Of a DNA stretch of 8,797 bases, positions 1-7,400 are shown piece by piece. The DNA comes from Candidatus Latescibacterota bacterium (GTDB lineage Bacteria; JAAXHH01; JACQVL01), in contig JACQVL010000305.1 of NCBI GenBank assembly GCA_016209865.1, positions 1-8,797 of the forward strand. The letters run 5' to 3'. Both the position numbers and the translations under genes were made by a program. A model generated the notes under the pieces. It ran no database searches and was not told the DNA's origin. It saw nothing but the letters and a program-made list of their open reading frames with translations. How positions within the stretch are numbered: position 1 is the stretch's first letter; each line of letters opens with the position of its first letter.

Positions 1-368
1 CCCCGGAGATCCAGGACGCGGTCCTGCAGCGGGAGGTGGATGACGTGGCCTTTGCACACCTCGGTCGTGTCGCCCGGCTTCCCATCCAGCAGGGCATCGC
101 CAGCTTTGGCCAGGCGCTCTTAGCGGATGAGGTCCTGCTCGACAAGATCGACCGCTGGGTGGAAGAGGCTGCACTGCGCCTCATCCAGGCGTACGGTCAT
201 GAAGTCGGCCAGCTCATCTCCCAGACGATCCGCGGGTGGGACGCTGAAGCGGCCTCCCGGAAGATCGAACTGCAGATCGGGAAGGACCTGCAGTTCATCC
301 GGATCAACGGCACGATCGTCGGCGGGTTTGCGGGGCTGGTCATCCATATTGTTTCGCGGTTGTTGTAG
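1..368 (+). CDS. DUF445 family membrane protein, C-terminal part (5' end outside window)
   Basis: The reading frame is open from base 3 to the stop TAG at 366-368, giving 121 visible codons, so the gene starts upstream of the window. The end of the protein carries the signature typical of DUF445 (YjiN/YheB-type) proteins: an amphipathic helical stretch, then IGKDLQFIRINGTIVGG, then a short hydrophobic C-terminal helix (GGFAGLVIHIV) ending in SRLL. In this family the bulk of the protein is long helical soluble sequence with membrane helices near the termini, so this end probably anchors it in the cytoplasmic membrane. The biochemical role of DUF445 is not established and I propose none. The GTG at 36 is an internal valine codon, not a start, because the frame continues upstream with family-like sequence. 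The gap to the next gene is 126 bases and contains a promoter-like sequence, so co-transcription with the dehydratase is not implied. Confidence 0.85.
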   Translation, partial: PEIQDAVLQREVDDVAFAHLGRVARLPIQQGIASFGQALLADEVLLDKIDRWVEEAALRLIQAYGHEVGQLISQTIRGWDAEAASRKIELQIGKDLQFIRINGTIVGGFAGLVIHIVSRLL

Positions 369-385
369 CAGGTCGGCAAGAGGTC

Positions 386-414
386 TTGACAATTAAGTTG
401 AGGGGATGTAAATA
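386..414 (+). promoter_or_regulatory. Candidate sigma70-type promoter of the dehydratase gene
   Basis: A perfect -35 hexamer TTGACA (386-391) is followed by a 17-base spacer and TAAATA (409-414), a partial match to the -10 consensus. Transcription would begin near 420, leaving a leader of roughly 75 bases before the ATG at 495. The -35 box is overlapped by a 5-2-5 palindrome, CAAGA-GG-TCTTG (377-388), and GTGT-TAG-ACAC (416-426) lies at the predicted start site; either could be an operator. The spacing and the -35 are good, the -10 is mediocre, and the lineage's own promoter consensus is unknown. Confidence 0.45.
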
Positions 415-443
415 CGTGTTAGACACCTGTCACTGATTGAACC

Positions 444-471
444 GACCACCGACTACCGACCACTGACTCAT
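444..471 (+). repeat. Short tandem heptamer repeat, GACYACY type, about 4 units
   Basis: Units in exact 7-base phase are GACCACC (444-450), GACTACC (451-457), GACCACT (458-464) and the degenerate GACTCAT (465-471). The array sits in the untranslated leader of the dehydratase gene, just upstream of its Shine-Dalgarno site. It resembles the short tandemly repeated repetitive (STRR) heptamers known from cyanobacterial intergenic regions in period and placement, not in sequence. The arms GAGGGGATG (400-408) and CATCCCCTC (469-477) are perfect inverted repeats that would enclose the array in a loop. Confidence 0.6.
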
Positions 472-479
472 CCCCTCTC

Positions 480-484
480 AGGAG
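480..484 (+). promoter_or_regulatory. Ribosome binding site of the dehydratase gene
   Basis: AGGAG ends 10 bases before the ATG at 495, which supports that start. Relatives of this dehydratase begin a similar distance before the first conserved block (FRSAAWFG, residue 9 onward). Confidence 0.6.
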
Positions 485-494
485 CCCCGTCTGC

Positions 495-2222
495 ATGTCT
501 CAGCCGAGCACACGAACCTTCCGGAGCGCCGCCTGGTTCGGCCCGACGGATAAAGCCGGGTTCATCCACCGGAGCTGGATGAAAAACCAGGGATTGCCCG
601 ATCATCTCTTCGATGGCCGCCCGGTGATCGGCATCTGCAACACCTGGTCCGAACTCACTCCGTGTAATGCGCACTTTCGCCTGTTAGCGGAGCGGGTGAA
701 GCGCGGGGTGTATGAAGCGGGCGGGTTCCCGTTGGAATTTCCAGTGATGTCCCTGGGCGAGCCGTTGATGCGTCCGACGACGATGCTGTTCCGTAACCTC
801 GTGAGCATGGATGTGGAGGAATCCATCCGCGCCAACCCGCTCGACGGGGTGGTGCTGCTCGTCGGCTGTGACAAGACCACCCCTGCCCTGCTGATGGGCG
901 CGGCCAGTTGCGACCTGCCGACGATCGTTCTGTCCGGCGGGCCGATGCTCAACGGCAAGTTTCGCGGGCAGGACATCGGGTCGGGGACTGACCTGTGGAA
1001 GTTCAGCGAGGACGTCCGCCGTGGCGCGATGCGTGTGTGCGATTTCATCGACGCGGAATCGTGCATGAGCCGGTCGGCCGGCCACTGCATGACGATGGGG
1101 ACGGCCTCCACGATGGCCAGCATGGTGGAGGCGTTAGGCATGTCTCTGCCCGCGAACGCCGCCATTCCCGCCGTCGACGCCCGCCGTTACGCCTTAGCCC
1201 ATCTTACTGGGCACCGGATCGTGGAGATGGTGCACGAGGATGTGAGGATGTCCTGCATCCTCACCCGGAAGGCGTTCGAGAACGCAGTCCGGGTGATCGG
1301 GGCGATCGGCGGCTCGACGAACGCGGTCATCCATCTCCTGGCTTTAGCCGGCCGGGTCGGGGTAGATTTTACGCTGGACGATTGGGACCGTCTGGGGCAG
1401 GACGTCCCGTGTCTCGTCAACCTGATGCCGTCGGGCCAGTACCTGATGGAGGACTTCTACTACGCGGGCGGCCTGCCGGCGGTCATCCGTGAGCTGGGCG
1501 GCCTGATGGATCGGGATACGATGACGGTCAACGGTACGACAATCGGGTCGAACGTGGCGAACGCGCCCTGTTACAACCGGGCGGTGATCCGGCCGCTGGA
1601 CGACCCGCTCACCGCGAACGGGGGGCTGGCGGTCTTGCGCGGCAACCTCTGTCCGGACGGGGCGATCATCAAGCCGTCGGCGGCCACGCCCGCGTTGATG
1701 AGGCATCGCGGCCGGGCGGTGGTGTTCGAGCACATCGAGGACTTCCACGCGCGTATCGATGACCCCGGCCTCGACATCGACGAGACGTGCGTGATGGTGC
1801 TCAAACATTGCGGGCCGAAGGGGTACCCCGGCATGGCTGAAGTGGGCAACATGCCCCTTCCGCCCAAGCTGCTGAAAAAGGGCGTGACGGACATCGTGCG
1901 GATTTCCGACGCGCGGATGAGCGGCACCGCCTTCGGGACGGTCGTGCTGCACATCGCGCCGGAGGCGGCGGCCGGCGGCACGCTCGCCCTCGTCCGGGAT
2001 GGGGACATGATCGACCTCGACGTCGCCGCCCGCCGGCTCCACGTAGACGTGCCTGACGCGGAGCTGGCCCGGCGGCGGGCCGCCTGGACGCCCCCACCCC
2101 TGCCGTCCGACCGGGGCTACTACCGGCTGTACGTCGACCACGTCCTGCAGGCGGACCGGGGGGCGGATTTCGACTTCCTGGTCGGCAAGAGCGGGGTTGA
2201 GGTCGCGCGGGAAGCGCATTGA
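495..2222 (+). CDS. IlvD/Edd family dehydratase, pentonate (L-arabinonate-like) dehydratase branch
   Basis: This 575-residue cytosolic enzyme should remove water from a sugar acid to give a 2-keto-3-deoxy acid. The closest characterised type I recognise is the [2Fe-2S] L-arabinonate dehydratase of Rhizobium leguminosarum, of nearly the same length and similar throughout. Cluster ligands are C57 (WSELTPCNAH), C125 (VGCDKTTP) and C198 (SAGHCMTMGTASTM). The Mg site is expected from E89, D126 and K127, the lysine that is carbamylated in relatives. The catalytic serine is S476 in SDARMSGTAFG. These positions are offset by a constant 2 or 4 residues from the Rhizobium enzyme. Automated pipelines may call it ilvD (dihydroxy-acid dehydratase, branched-chain amino acid synthesis), but blocks such as SWMKNQGLPDHLFDGRPVIG and GPMLNGKFRG belong to the sugar-acid branch. 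The substrate is not provable here: L-arabinonate, D-fuconate or a related acid all remain possible. No sugar transporter or downstream keto-acid enzyme lies in the window. Confidence 0.9.
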   Translation: MSQPSTRTFRSAAWFGPTDKAGFIHRSWMKNQGLPDHLFDGRPVIGICNTWSELTPCNAHFRLLAERVKRGVYEAGGFPLEFPVMSLGEPLMRPTTMLFRNLVSMDVEESIRANPLDGVVLLVGCDKTTPALLMGAASCDLPTIVLSGGPMLNGKFRGQDIGSGTDLWKFSEDVRRGAMRVCDFIDAESCMSRSAGHCMTMGTASTMASMVEALGMSLPANAAIPAVDARRYALAHLTGHRIVEMVHEDVRMSCILTRKAFENAVRVIGAIGGSTNAVIHLLALAGRVGVDFTLDDWDRLGQDVPCLVNLMPSGQYLMEDFYYAGGLPAVIRELGGLMDRDTMTVNGTTIGSNVANAPCYNRAVIRPLDDPLTANGGLAVLRGNLCPDGAIIKPSAATPALMRHRGRAVVFEHIEDFHARIDDPGLDIDETCVMVLKHCGPKGYPGMAEVGNMPLPPKLLKKGVTDIVRISDARMSGTAFGTVVLHIAPEAAAGGTLALVRDGDMIDLDVAARRLHVDVPDAELARRRAAWTPPPLPSDRGYYRLYVDHVLQADRGADFDFLVGKSGVEVAREAH

Positions 2223-2230
2223 AGAAGGGC

Positions 2231-2328
2231 AGTGAGGAATGATGAGTGAAGAGGTAAGAGTGAAAACCTTTCATCCCCTCGGAGACATGCTTCTTAAACT
2301 CTTCACTCTTCATTCTTCACTCTTCACT
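2231..2328. repeat. Facing arrays of a degenerate heptamer (AGTGAAG / CTTCACT), potential long hairpin
   Basis: The left array has five units in 7-base phase: AGTGAGG (2231), AATGATG (2238), AGTGAAG (2245), AGGTAAG (2252) and AGTGAAA (2259-2265). The right array has four units: CTTCACT (2301), CTTCATT (2308), CTTCACT (2315) and CTTCACT (2322-2328). The right unit is the reverse complement of the left consensus, so the 152-base gap between the dehydratase and the next gene can fold into an imperfect stem about 28-35 pairs long with a loop of about 35 bases (2266-2300). There is no T-run after the stem, so it is not a classical intrinsic terminator. A transcription-attenuating or 3'-end-protecting role is possible. 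Confidence 0.7.
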
Positions 2329-2374
2329 GGAACGGAAGGGAAGCAAACTCTGTCTTCTGAATCGTGAATCACTC

Positions 2375-4354
2375 ATGACTCTCCACGATGTCTTGACCGC
2401 GCTCCCGCTCGACGACCTGAAGCTCATCGCCGCGACGCTCGGCCTGCAACCCACCCTCGTCTCGCGCGCGCGGCTGATCCGGGAAATCCCGATCTGGATG
2501 TTCGAGCCAGGGGTTCTCGAATCCTGTCTCGACCGGCTGAAGCCTGAGGAGCAAGACCTGCTGCTTGCCGTCCTCCTCACCGGGGATCGAGGGTACAGTC
2601 CCAGTCCTCATCTCCCGTATGAGCGCGGGCTGACCGACCGTCTGTATACCCTCCTCTCCCACGGCCTGATCGTCGGCCGGCGCGGCCCGGCCCGGACGCC
2701 GGAATACGTCGCGCCGGGTGATATTCGAGACGCGCTGACCGGATACCTCAACCGCCGGGCGGCCGGCCGGCTGGCGGCTTCCGTACGACCGCCGAGGACA
2801 GATGAGACAGATTCCCTCTCCTTTATCCGGGACCTGTTCTCCTTCCTCAGCGCGCTCCGGGTGGAGCCCGCCCGGCTGACCGACCATGAGGTGCTGTTCA
2901 AACGGGCACAAGAACACCTGTTCGACCGGTTCGAAGTCCGCGAATCCCTCCCGGCGTCGACGGTTCGGCCATACCCCGACCCGTTCACCCTGATGATGAC
3001 GTACTGCCAGACGCGGCGTCTCGTCTACACGGAAGACTCGCGGCTCCGGTGCTCGTCCGCGTTCGAGCAATGGCTGCACCTGCCGACGACGGAGAAGCTC
3101 GACGACCTGCTCGCCTTCTGGTACACCATGTCTCAGCGATGGTCTCCACGAGCCACCAGCTTGCTCGGCGTCCTCCAGGTTTGCCTCGACCTCGACGGGA
3201 TCGACATCGAATCGCTGACTCGCTTAGTCGTCGCCTGCACTCCCGGTCTCCCGTCCCAGCCAGCCGTCCTCGCGCGCGAGCGCACCGTGGTGATAGACGA
3301 CCTCCGTGAACTCGCCTGGCTCGGGCTGCTCCGCCTGTACGGGGGTGAGGCGTCTGGCCCGACGGCTGTCACCTTCACCCCGTGCGGCCGGGCGGTCTTG
3401 GGGAACCGGAGCTGGGCGGAAGAAGGGCTGTGGGCGGAACGGTTCATCGTGCAGCCCAACTACGAGATGATCGTCCCCCGGACGCTCAACTTAGCGGTTC
3501 GGGACGAACTGGAGCGGCTGGCTGACCTGATCGCCGTCGACCGGGCGTTGACGTACCGCATCTCGAAGGAGTCGATCTACCGGGCCGGGGACGACGGGGT
3601 GTCGGGCGAGGCGATCGTCGCGTTCCTGCGCCGGCACTCGGAGAAGCCCGTCCCGCAGAATGTGGAATACTCCATCCGCGAGTGGGGAGCGCATTACGGA
3701 CAGGTGTACTTCCTGGACGTCTTCTTGCTGATGACGGTGGACGCGGACTTAGCCCGGCACATCCGGGCGCATCCCGTCCTCTCCTCGTACATCCGGGGAG
3801 AAGTGGCCCCCCATGCCCTGATCGTCGAGCGGCACCAGTGCCGCGAGCTGATGGACGCGCTGAAGAAAGCCGGTTACATGCCGAAATCACAGGTGATCGG
3901 GATGGAGGCGGAACGGGCGACCGTTCATCTTCCGTTCAGTCGCGAGCGGTTCGCGGATGCCTGGTCGCGCCACCGTCCGGAGCGGGTGACGCCGCCCGTC
4001 ATCGGGATGGACGAATGCCTGCCCGGAGTTCGGCTCCGGCAGTGGTTCCGTTCGGGTGGGGCGGATGCGGCTCACCTGCAGCGAGCGTCTGAGTTGCAGT
4101 ACCTCTCACCCAAGCAGACTCAGGAATTGCTGGAACTGGCCATCCACCGGGATCAGACGATGCTGATCGATTATTCGACCGGGAACCGCGGCCGGAGCAC
4201 CCTCCAGGTAATCCGGCCTTCCCGGATCGATAAGACCCGAGGAACGCCCTACGTCGAGGCGTACTGCCCGTGGGATCACCAGACGAGAGCGTTCAAGATC
4301 GCCAACATTAAGGCCATCCGAATCACAGATGACACTGATGGACAAGACGGCTGA
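2375..4354 (+). CDS. XPB/Ssl2-like helicase-associated domain protein with C-terminal WYL-like domain
   Basis: This 659-residue soluble protein has no signal peptide or membrane segment. The N-terminal part (about 1-135) is helical and resembles winged-helix modules: SALRV- and LRELAWLGLLRLYG-type helices recur at 155-165 and 310-322. Residues about 350-480, beginning ERFIVQPNYEMIVPRTLNLA, match the XPB/Ssl2-like helicase-associated domain (Helicase_C_3 type). Residues about 580-652 (LLELAIHRDQTMLIDYSTGN, then TPYVEAYCPWDHQTRAFKIA) look like a divergent WYL domain with PYV in place of WYL. There are no Walker A/B or other helicase motor motifs, so it is not itself a helicase. Such motorless proteins occur in Firmicutes and Actinobacteria, sometimes near a separate XPB-type helicase; their role is unclear, with DNA repair or ligand/ssDNA sensing as guesses. 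The ATG at 2375 has no convincing Shine-Dalgarno; a purine-rich stretch at 2331-2345 is too far away. Both flanking gaps carry hairpins, so it is probably transcribed alone. Confidence 0.8.
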   Translation: MTLHDVLTALPLDDLKLIAATLGLQPTLVSRARLIREIPIWMFEPGVLESCLDRLKPEEQDLLLAVLLTGDRGYSPSPHLPYERGLTDRLYTLLSHGLIVGRRGPARTPEYVAPGDIRDALTGYLNRRAAGRLAASVRPPRTDETDSLSFIRDLFSFLSALRVEPARLTDHEVLFKRAQEHLFDRFEVRESLPASTVRPYPDPFTLMMTYCQTRRLVYTEDSRLRCSSAFEQWLHLPTTEKLDDLLAFWYTMSQRWSPRATSLLGVLQVCLDLDGIDIESLTRLVVACTPGLPSQPAVLARERTVVIDDLRELAWLGLLRLYGGEASGPTAVTFTPCGRAVLGNRSWAEEGLWAERFIVQPNYEMIVPRTLNLAVRDELERLADLIAVDRALTYRISKESIYRAGDDGVSGEAIVAFLRRHSEKPVPQNVEYSIREWGAHYGQVYFLDVFLLMTVDADLARHIRAHPVLSSYIRGEVAPHALIVERHQCRELMDALKKAGYMPKSQVIGMEAERATVHLPFSRERFADAWSRHRPERVTPPVIGMDECLPGVRLRQWFRSGGADAAHLQRASELQYLSPKQTQELLELAIHRDQTMLIDYSTGNRGRSTLQVIRPSRIDKTRGTPYVEAYCPWDHQTRAFKIANIKAIRITDDTDGQDG

Positions 4355-4445
4355 CACAGATAAAAACATGAACCTGAATCTGCTCACAAGGGATGGTGGA
4401 GCGGATCAGTGACATCATGTTGTTTATCTGTGTCATCTGTGATCC
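4320..4445. repeat. Long imperfect hairpin with two competing left arms, between the XPB-like gene and dnaE
   Basis: The inner stem pairs 4353-4371 (begins GACACAGATAAA) with 4415-4434 (ends TTTATCTGTGTC), complementary except for one bulged base. It continues inward between about 4374-4387 (CTGAATCTGCTCAC) and about 4396-4409 (GTGGAGCGGATCAG) with one mismatch and two single-base bulges. An outer arm, 4320-4339, inside the last codons of the upstream gene, matches the reverse complement of 4426-4445 at 18 of 20 positions. The right arm 4426-4434 is shared, so the two folds exclude each other. The right side also holds a 9-base repeat, TTATCTGTG then TCATCTGTG (4424-4441). No terminal T-run is present. 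Confidence 0.7.
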
Positions 4446-4455
4446 TGAAAGGATC
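4441..4455 (+). promoter_or_regulatory. Small hairpin covering the dnaE Shine-Dalgarno site
   Basis: GATCCT (4441-4446), loop GAA, AGGATC (4450-4455) is a perfect 6-base-pair inverted repeat. The right arm includes the likely Shine-Dalgarno sequence AAAGGA (4448-4453), which lies 7 bases before the ATG at 4461. Folding would hide the ribosome binding site. The 5' arm GATCC overlaps the right arm of the larger upstream fold (to 4445), so the two structures could compete. Confidence 0.5.
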
Positions 4456-4460
4456 CCCCC

Positions 4461-7400
4461 ATGCCCTCCTTCGTGCATCTGCACACCCACACCCACTACA
4501 GCCTCTTAGACGGGGCGTGCCGGATCGAAGACCTGGTCGAGACCGCCAAGGCGTACGGCATGCCCGCCTTAGCCATCACCGACCACGGCAACCTGTTCGG
4601 CGTGGTCGAATTCTACAAGACTGCGAAAGACGCGGGCATCAAGCCGATCATCGGCTGCGAATTGTACGTCGCCCCGCACAGCCGGAAAGACCGGACCCCG
4701 ATCAAGGGCGGCGACCGCGCTGAGACCAACGCCCACCTCGTCGTCCTCGCCCAGAACGCGCAAGGATACCGCAACCTGATGAAACTCGTGTCCCTGGCGT
4801 ATCTTGAGGGATTCTATTACAAGCCACGGGTCGATCAGGAACTCCTCGCCCAGTACAGCGACGGGCTGATCGCCCTGTCCGCCTGCGCGAAAGGGGTGAT
4901 CGCCAACCTCGTCCTGGCCGGACAGACGGAGAAAGCGCGGAAGCATGTCGCCCTCTACCGGGAGATGTTCGACGGCCGGTTCTACCTGGAACTGCAGGAC
5001 CACAGCCTGGAGTTCGACACGACGATCAACAACGCGATGATCGAGTTTGCCCGCGAATTCGACCTCCCCCTCGTCTGCACGAACGACTGCCACTACCTCA
5101 ACCGGGAAGATGCTGCCGCACAGGACGTGCTCGTCTGCATCCAGACCGGCAAAGAGATGAACGATCCTAAACGGCTTCGATTTAATACGGATCAGATTTA
5201 CTTCAAGACCGCTGGCGAGATGGCCCATCTGTTCGGACATATCACCGGCGCGGTCGAGAACACCGTGAAGATCGCCGAGTTGTGTGACTTCGAGATGGAA
5301 TTAGGGAAGCTCAAGTTCCCGCAGTTCCCCGTGCCGTCCGGGTACACCGACCTGGGTCAGTATCTCCGGGAACTCGCGTACAAAGGCCTTCATGAACGGT
5401 ACACGACAGTCACCCCGGCTCTGGAAGAACGGCTCAACTACGAACTGGACACGATCATCCGGATGGGTTATCCGGGGTATTTCCTGATCGTGACCGACTT
5501 CGTCAATTTCGCGCGCCAGCACAACATTCCGGTCATGGCCCGTGGGTCTGTGTTCGGCTGTCTGGTCGCCTACGCCCTGGGGATCACGAACGTCGACCCG
5601 ATGCAGTACGGCCTGCTGTTCGAGCGGTTCCTCAACCCGGAGCGGGTGAGCATGCCGGACATCGACATCGACCTGGCAGATCGGGAACGGGATAAGGTGA
5701 TCTCGTACGTCATCCAGAAGTACGGGGAGAACAGCGTCGCCCAGATCATCACGTTCGGGACGATGGCCGCCAAGGCCGTCATCCGCGACGTCGGCCGGGT
5801 GCTGGGTCTGTCGTACGGGGACGTCGACCGGATCGCCAAGCTCGTCCCGTCGGAACTCCACATCACCCTCGACAAGGCGATCGACCAGGTGCCAGAACTG
5901 AAGCAATTCGCCACGTCCGGGGGACAGGAAGGGGCGCTCCTGTCGTACGCCAAGACGCTCGAAGGCCTCGCCCGCCACGCTTCCACCCACGCCGCTGGCG
6001 TCGTCATCGCGCCGGGAGACCTGACCGATTACGTCCCGCTGTACAAATCGAACAAGGACGTCGTGACGACGCAGTACACCGGGGAGTACATGGAAGAGGT
6101 CGGTCTCCTGAAGATGGATTTTTTGGGCCTGCGGAACCTGTCGGTCATCCAGGACACCTTAGCGATGATCCGGGCGCGGGGTGAGGACCTCGACCTGGAC
6201 GCGATTCCGTTAGACGACAAGAAGACGTTCGAGTTGTTCGCCCGCGGGGAGACGAACGGCATCTTCCAGTTCAGCAGCTCCTGGCTATGGGACTACCTGA
6301 AGCGACTCAGACCCAACTGCATCGAAGACCTGATCGCCATGAACGCTCTTTGCCGGCCCGGCCCGCTGTACGGCGGGATGGTGGACGACTTCATCGACCG
6401 GAAGCACGGCCGGAAGGAGGTCACATACCTCCATCCCATCCTCGAAGCGACGCTGAAGGAGACGTACGGGGTGATCGTCTACCAGGAGCAGGCGATGCAG
6501 ATCGCCCGCGACTTAGCCGGGTACACCCTCGGCCGGGCCGACCTTCTTCGGCGGGCGATGGCGAAGAAGAAGCCGGAGGTAATGGCCGAGGAGAAGCGCC
6601 GGTTTATCAACGGCGCGGTCAGTCGCGGGGTGGAGAAAAAGACGGCGGAGGACATCTTCGATTTGATCGAGTACTTCGCGGGGTATGCGTTCAACAAGAG
6701 CCATTCGGCGGCGTACGCGATCGTGGCTTATCAAGAAGGCTACCTCAAGGCGCATTACCCGAAAGAATTCATGGCCGCCCTCCTGACGAACGAGATGATG
6801 AACACGGACGAAGTCACCGCCCTCATCGGGGAGTGCCGGAAGATGGGATTGCCCGTGCTCCCGCCCGACATCACCCAGAGCCAGGCCGGGTTCGCCGTCG
6901 AAGGCGATGCCATCCGTTTTGGCTTAGGGGCGATCAAGAACGTCGGCCTGTCCGCCATCGAGTCGATCATCCGGGCGCGGGAGCAGCACGGTCCGTTCCG
7001 GACGCTCTACGACCTGTGCGAGCATCTCGACTTGCGGCTCGTCAACAAGCGGGTGCTCGAGAGTCTCATCCAGGCCGGGGCGCTCGACCCGCTCGAAGGC
7101 CACCGGGCACAGCTCATGGCGGCTGTCGAATCGGCGATGGACGCGGCCCAGGCCCGGCAGAACGACCGGGACAAGGGCCAGACGTCGCTGTTCGACCTCG
7201 CGCCCGGCCAGACGAACCTCGTCATCCACCGGCCGGCCTTGCCGGCGGCCGAACGCTGGTCGGTCAGCCAGGCATTGGCGAGCGAGAAAGAGGTTCTGGG
7301 CTTCTACATCTCCGGCCATCCGTTAGCGGAGTATGAAGATGACCTGCGGGCGTTCACGACGGCGGAGATGAAGGGCCTCGACCGGCTCCGAGACGAGGAG

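Noticed and set aside
444-471. CRISPR-like repeat array
   Set aside because: Units are 7 bases long and directly adjacent with no spacers; no cas genes are present.
369-494. Riboswitch or leader-peptide attenuator before the dehydratase
   Set aside because: No leader peptide with regulatory codons and no known riboswitch pattern is visible; only the repeat and short palindromes are.
1344-2219. 291-codon open frame on the minus strand inside the dehydratase gene
   Set aside because: It mirrors the codon structure of the GC-rich dehydratase, is rich in Arg, Pro and His, and matches no family I recognise. The plus-strand gene is clearly real.
495-2222. Classical IlvD (dihydroxy-acid dehydratase of branched-chain amino acid synthesis)
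   Set aside because: Sequence blocks and length fit the pentonate dehydratase branch better, although a shared activity cannot be excluded without experiment.
2231-2328. Rho-independent terminator of the dehydratase gene
   Set aside because: The stem is long and AT/GC-mixed with many mismatches and no T-tract follows, so a classical intrinsic terminator cannot be claimed.
5532-5564. Compensated frameshift or pseudogene explanation of the odd DnaE motif
   Set aside because: No alternative frame restores the [10 protein letters not shown] sequence, the flanks are in the normal frame, and the rest of the gene is intact.
6287-7336. 349-codon open frame on the plus strand inside dnaE
   Set aside because: It is a +1/+2 frame shadow of dnaE with Arg/Gly/Pro-rich composition; dnaE motifs run unbroken through the same bases.
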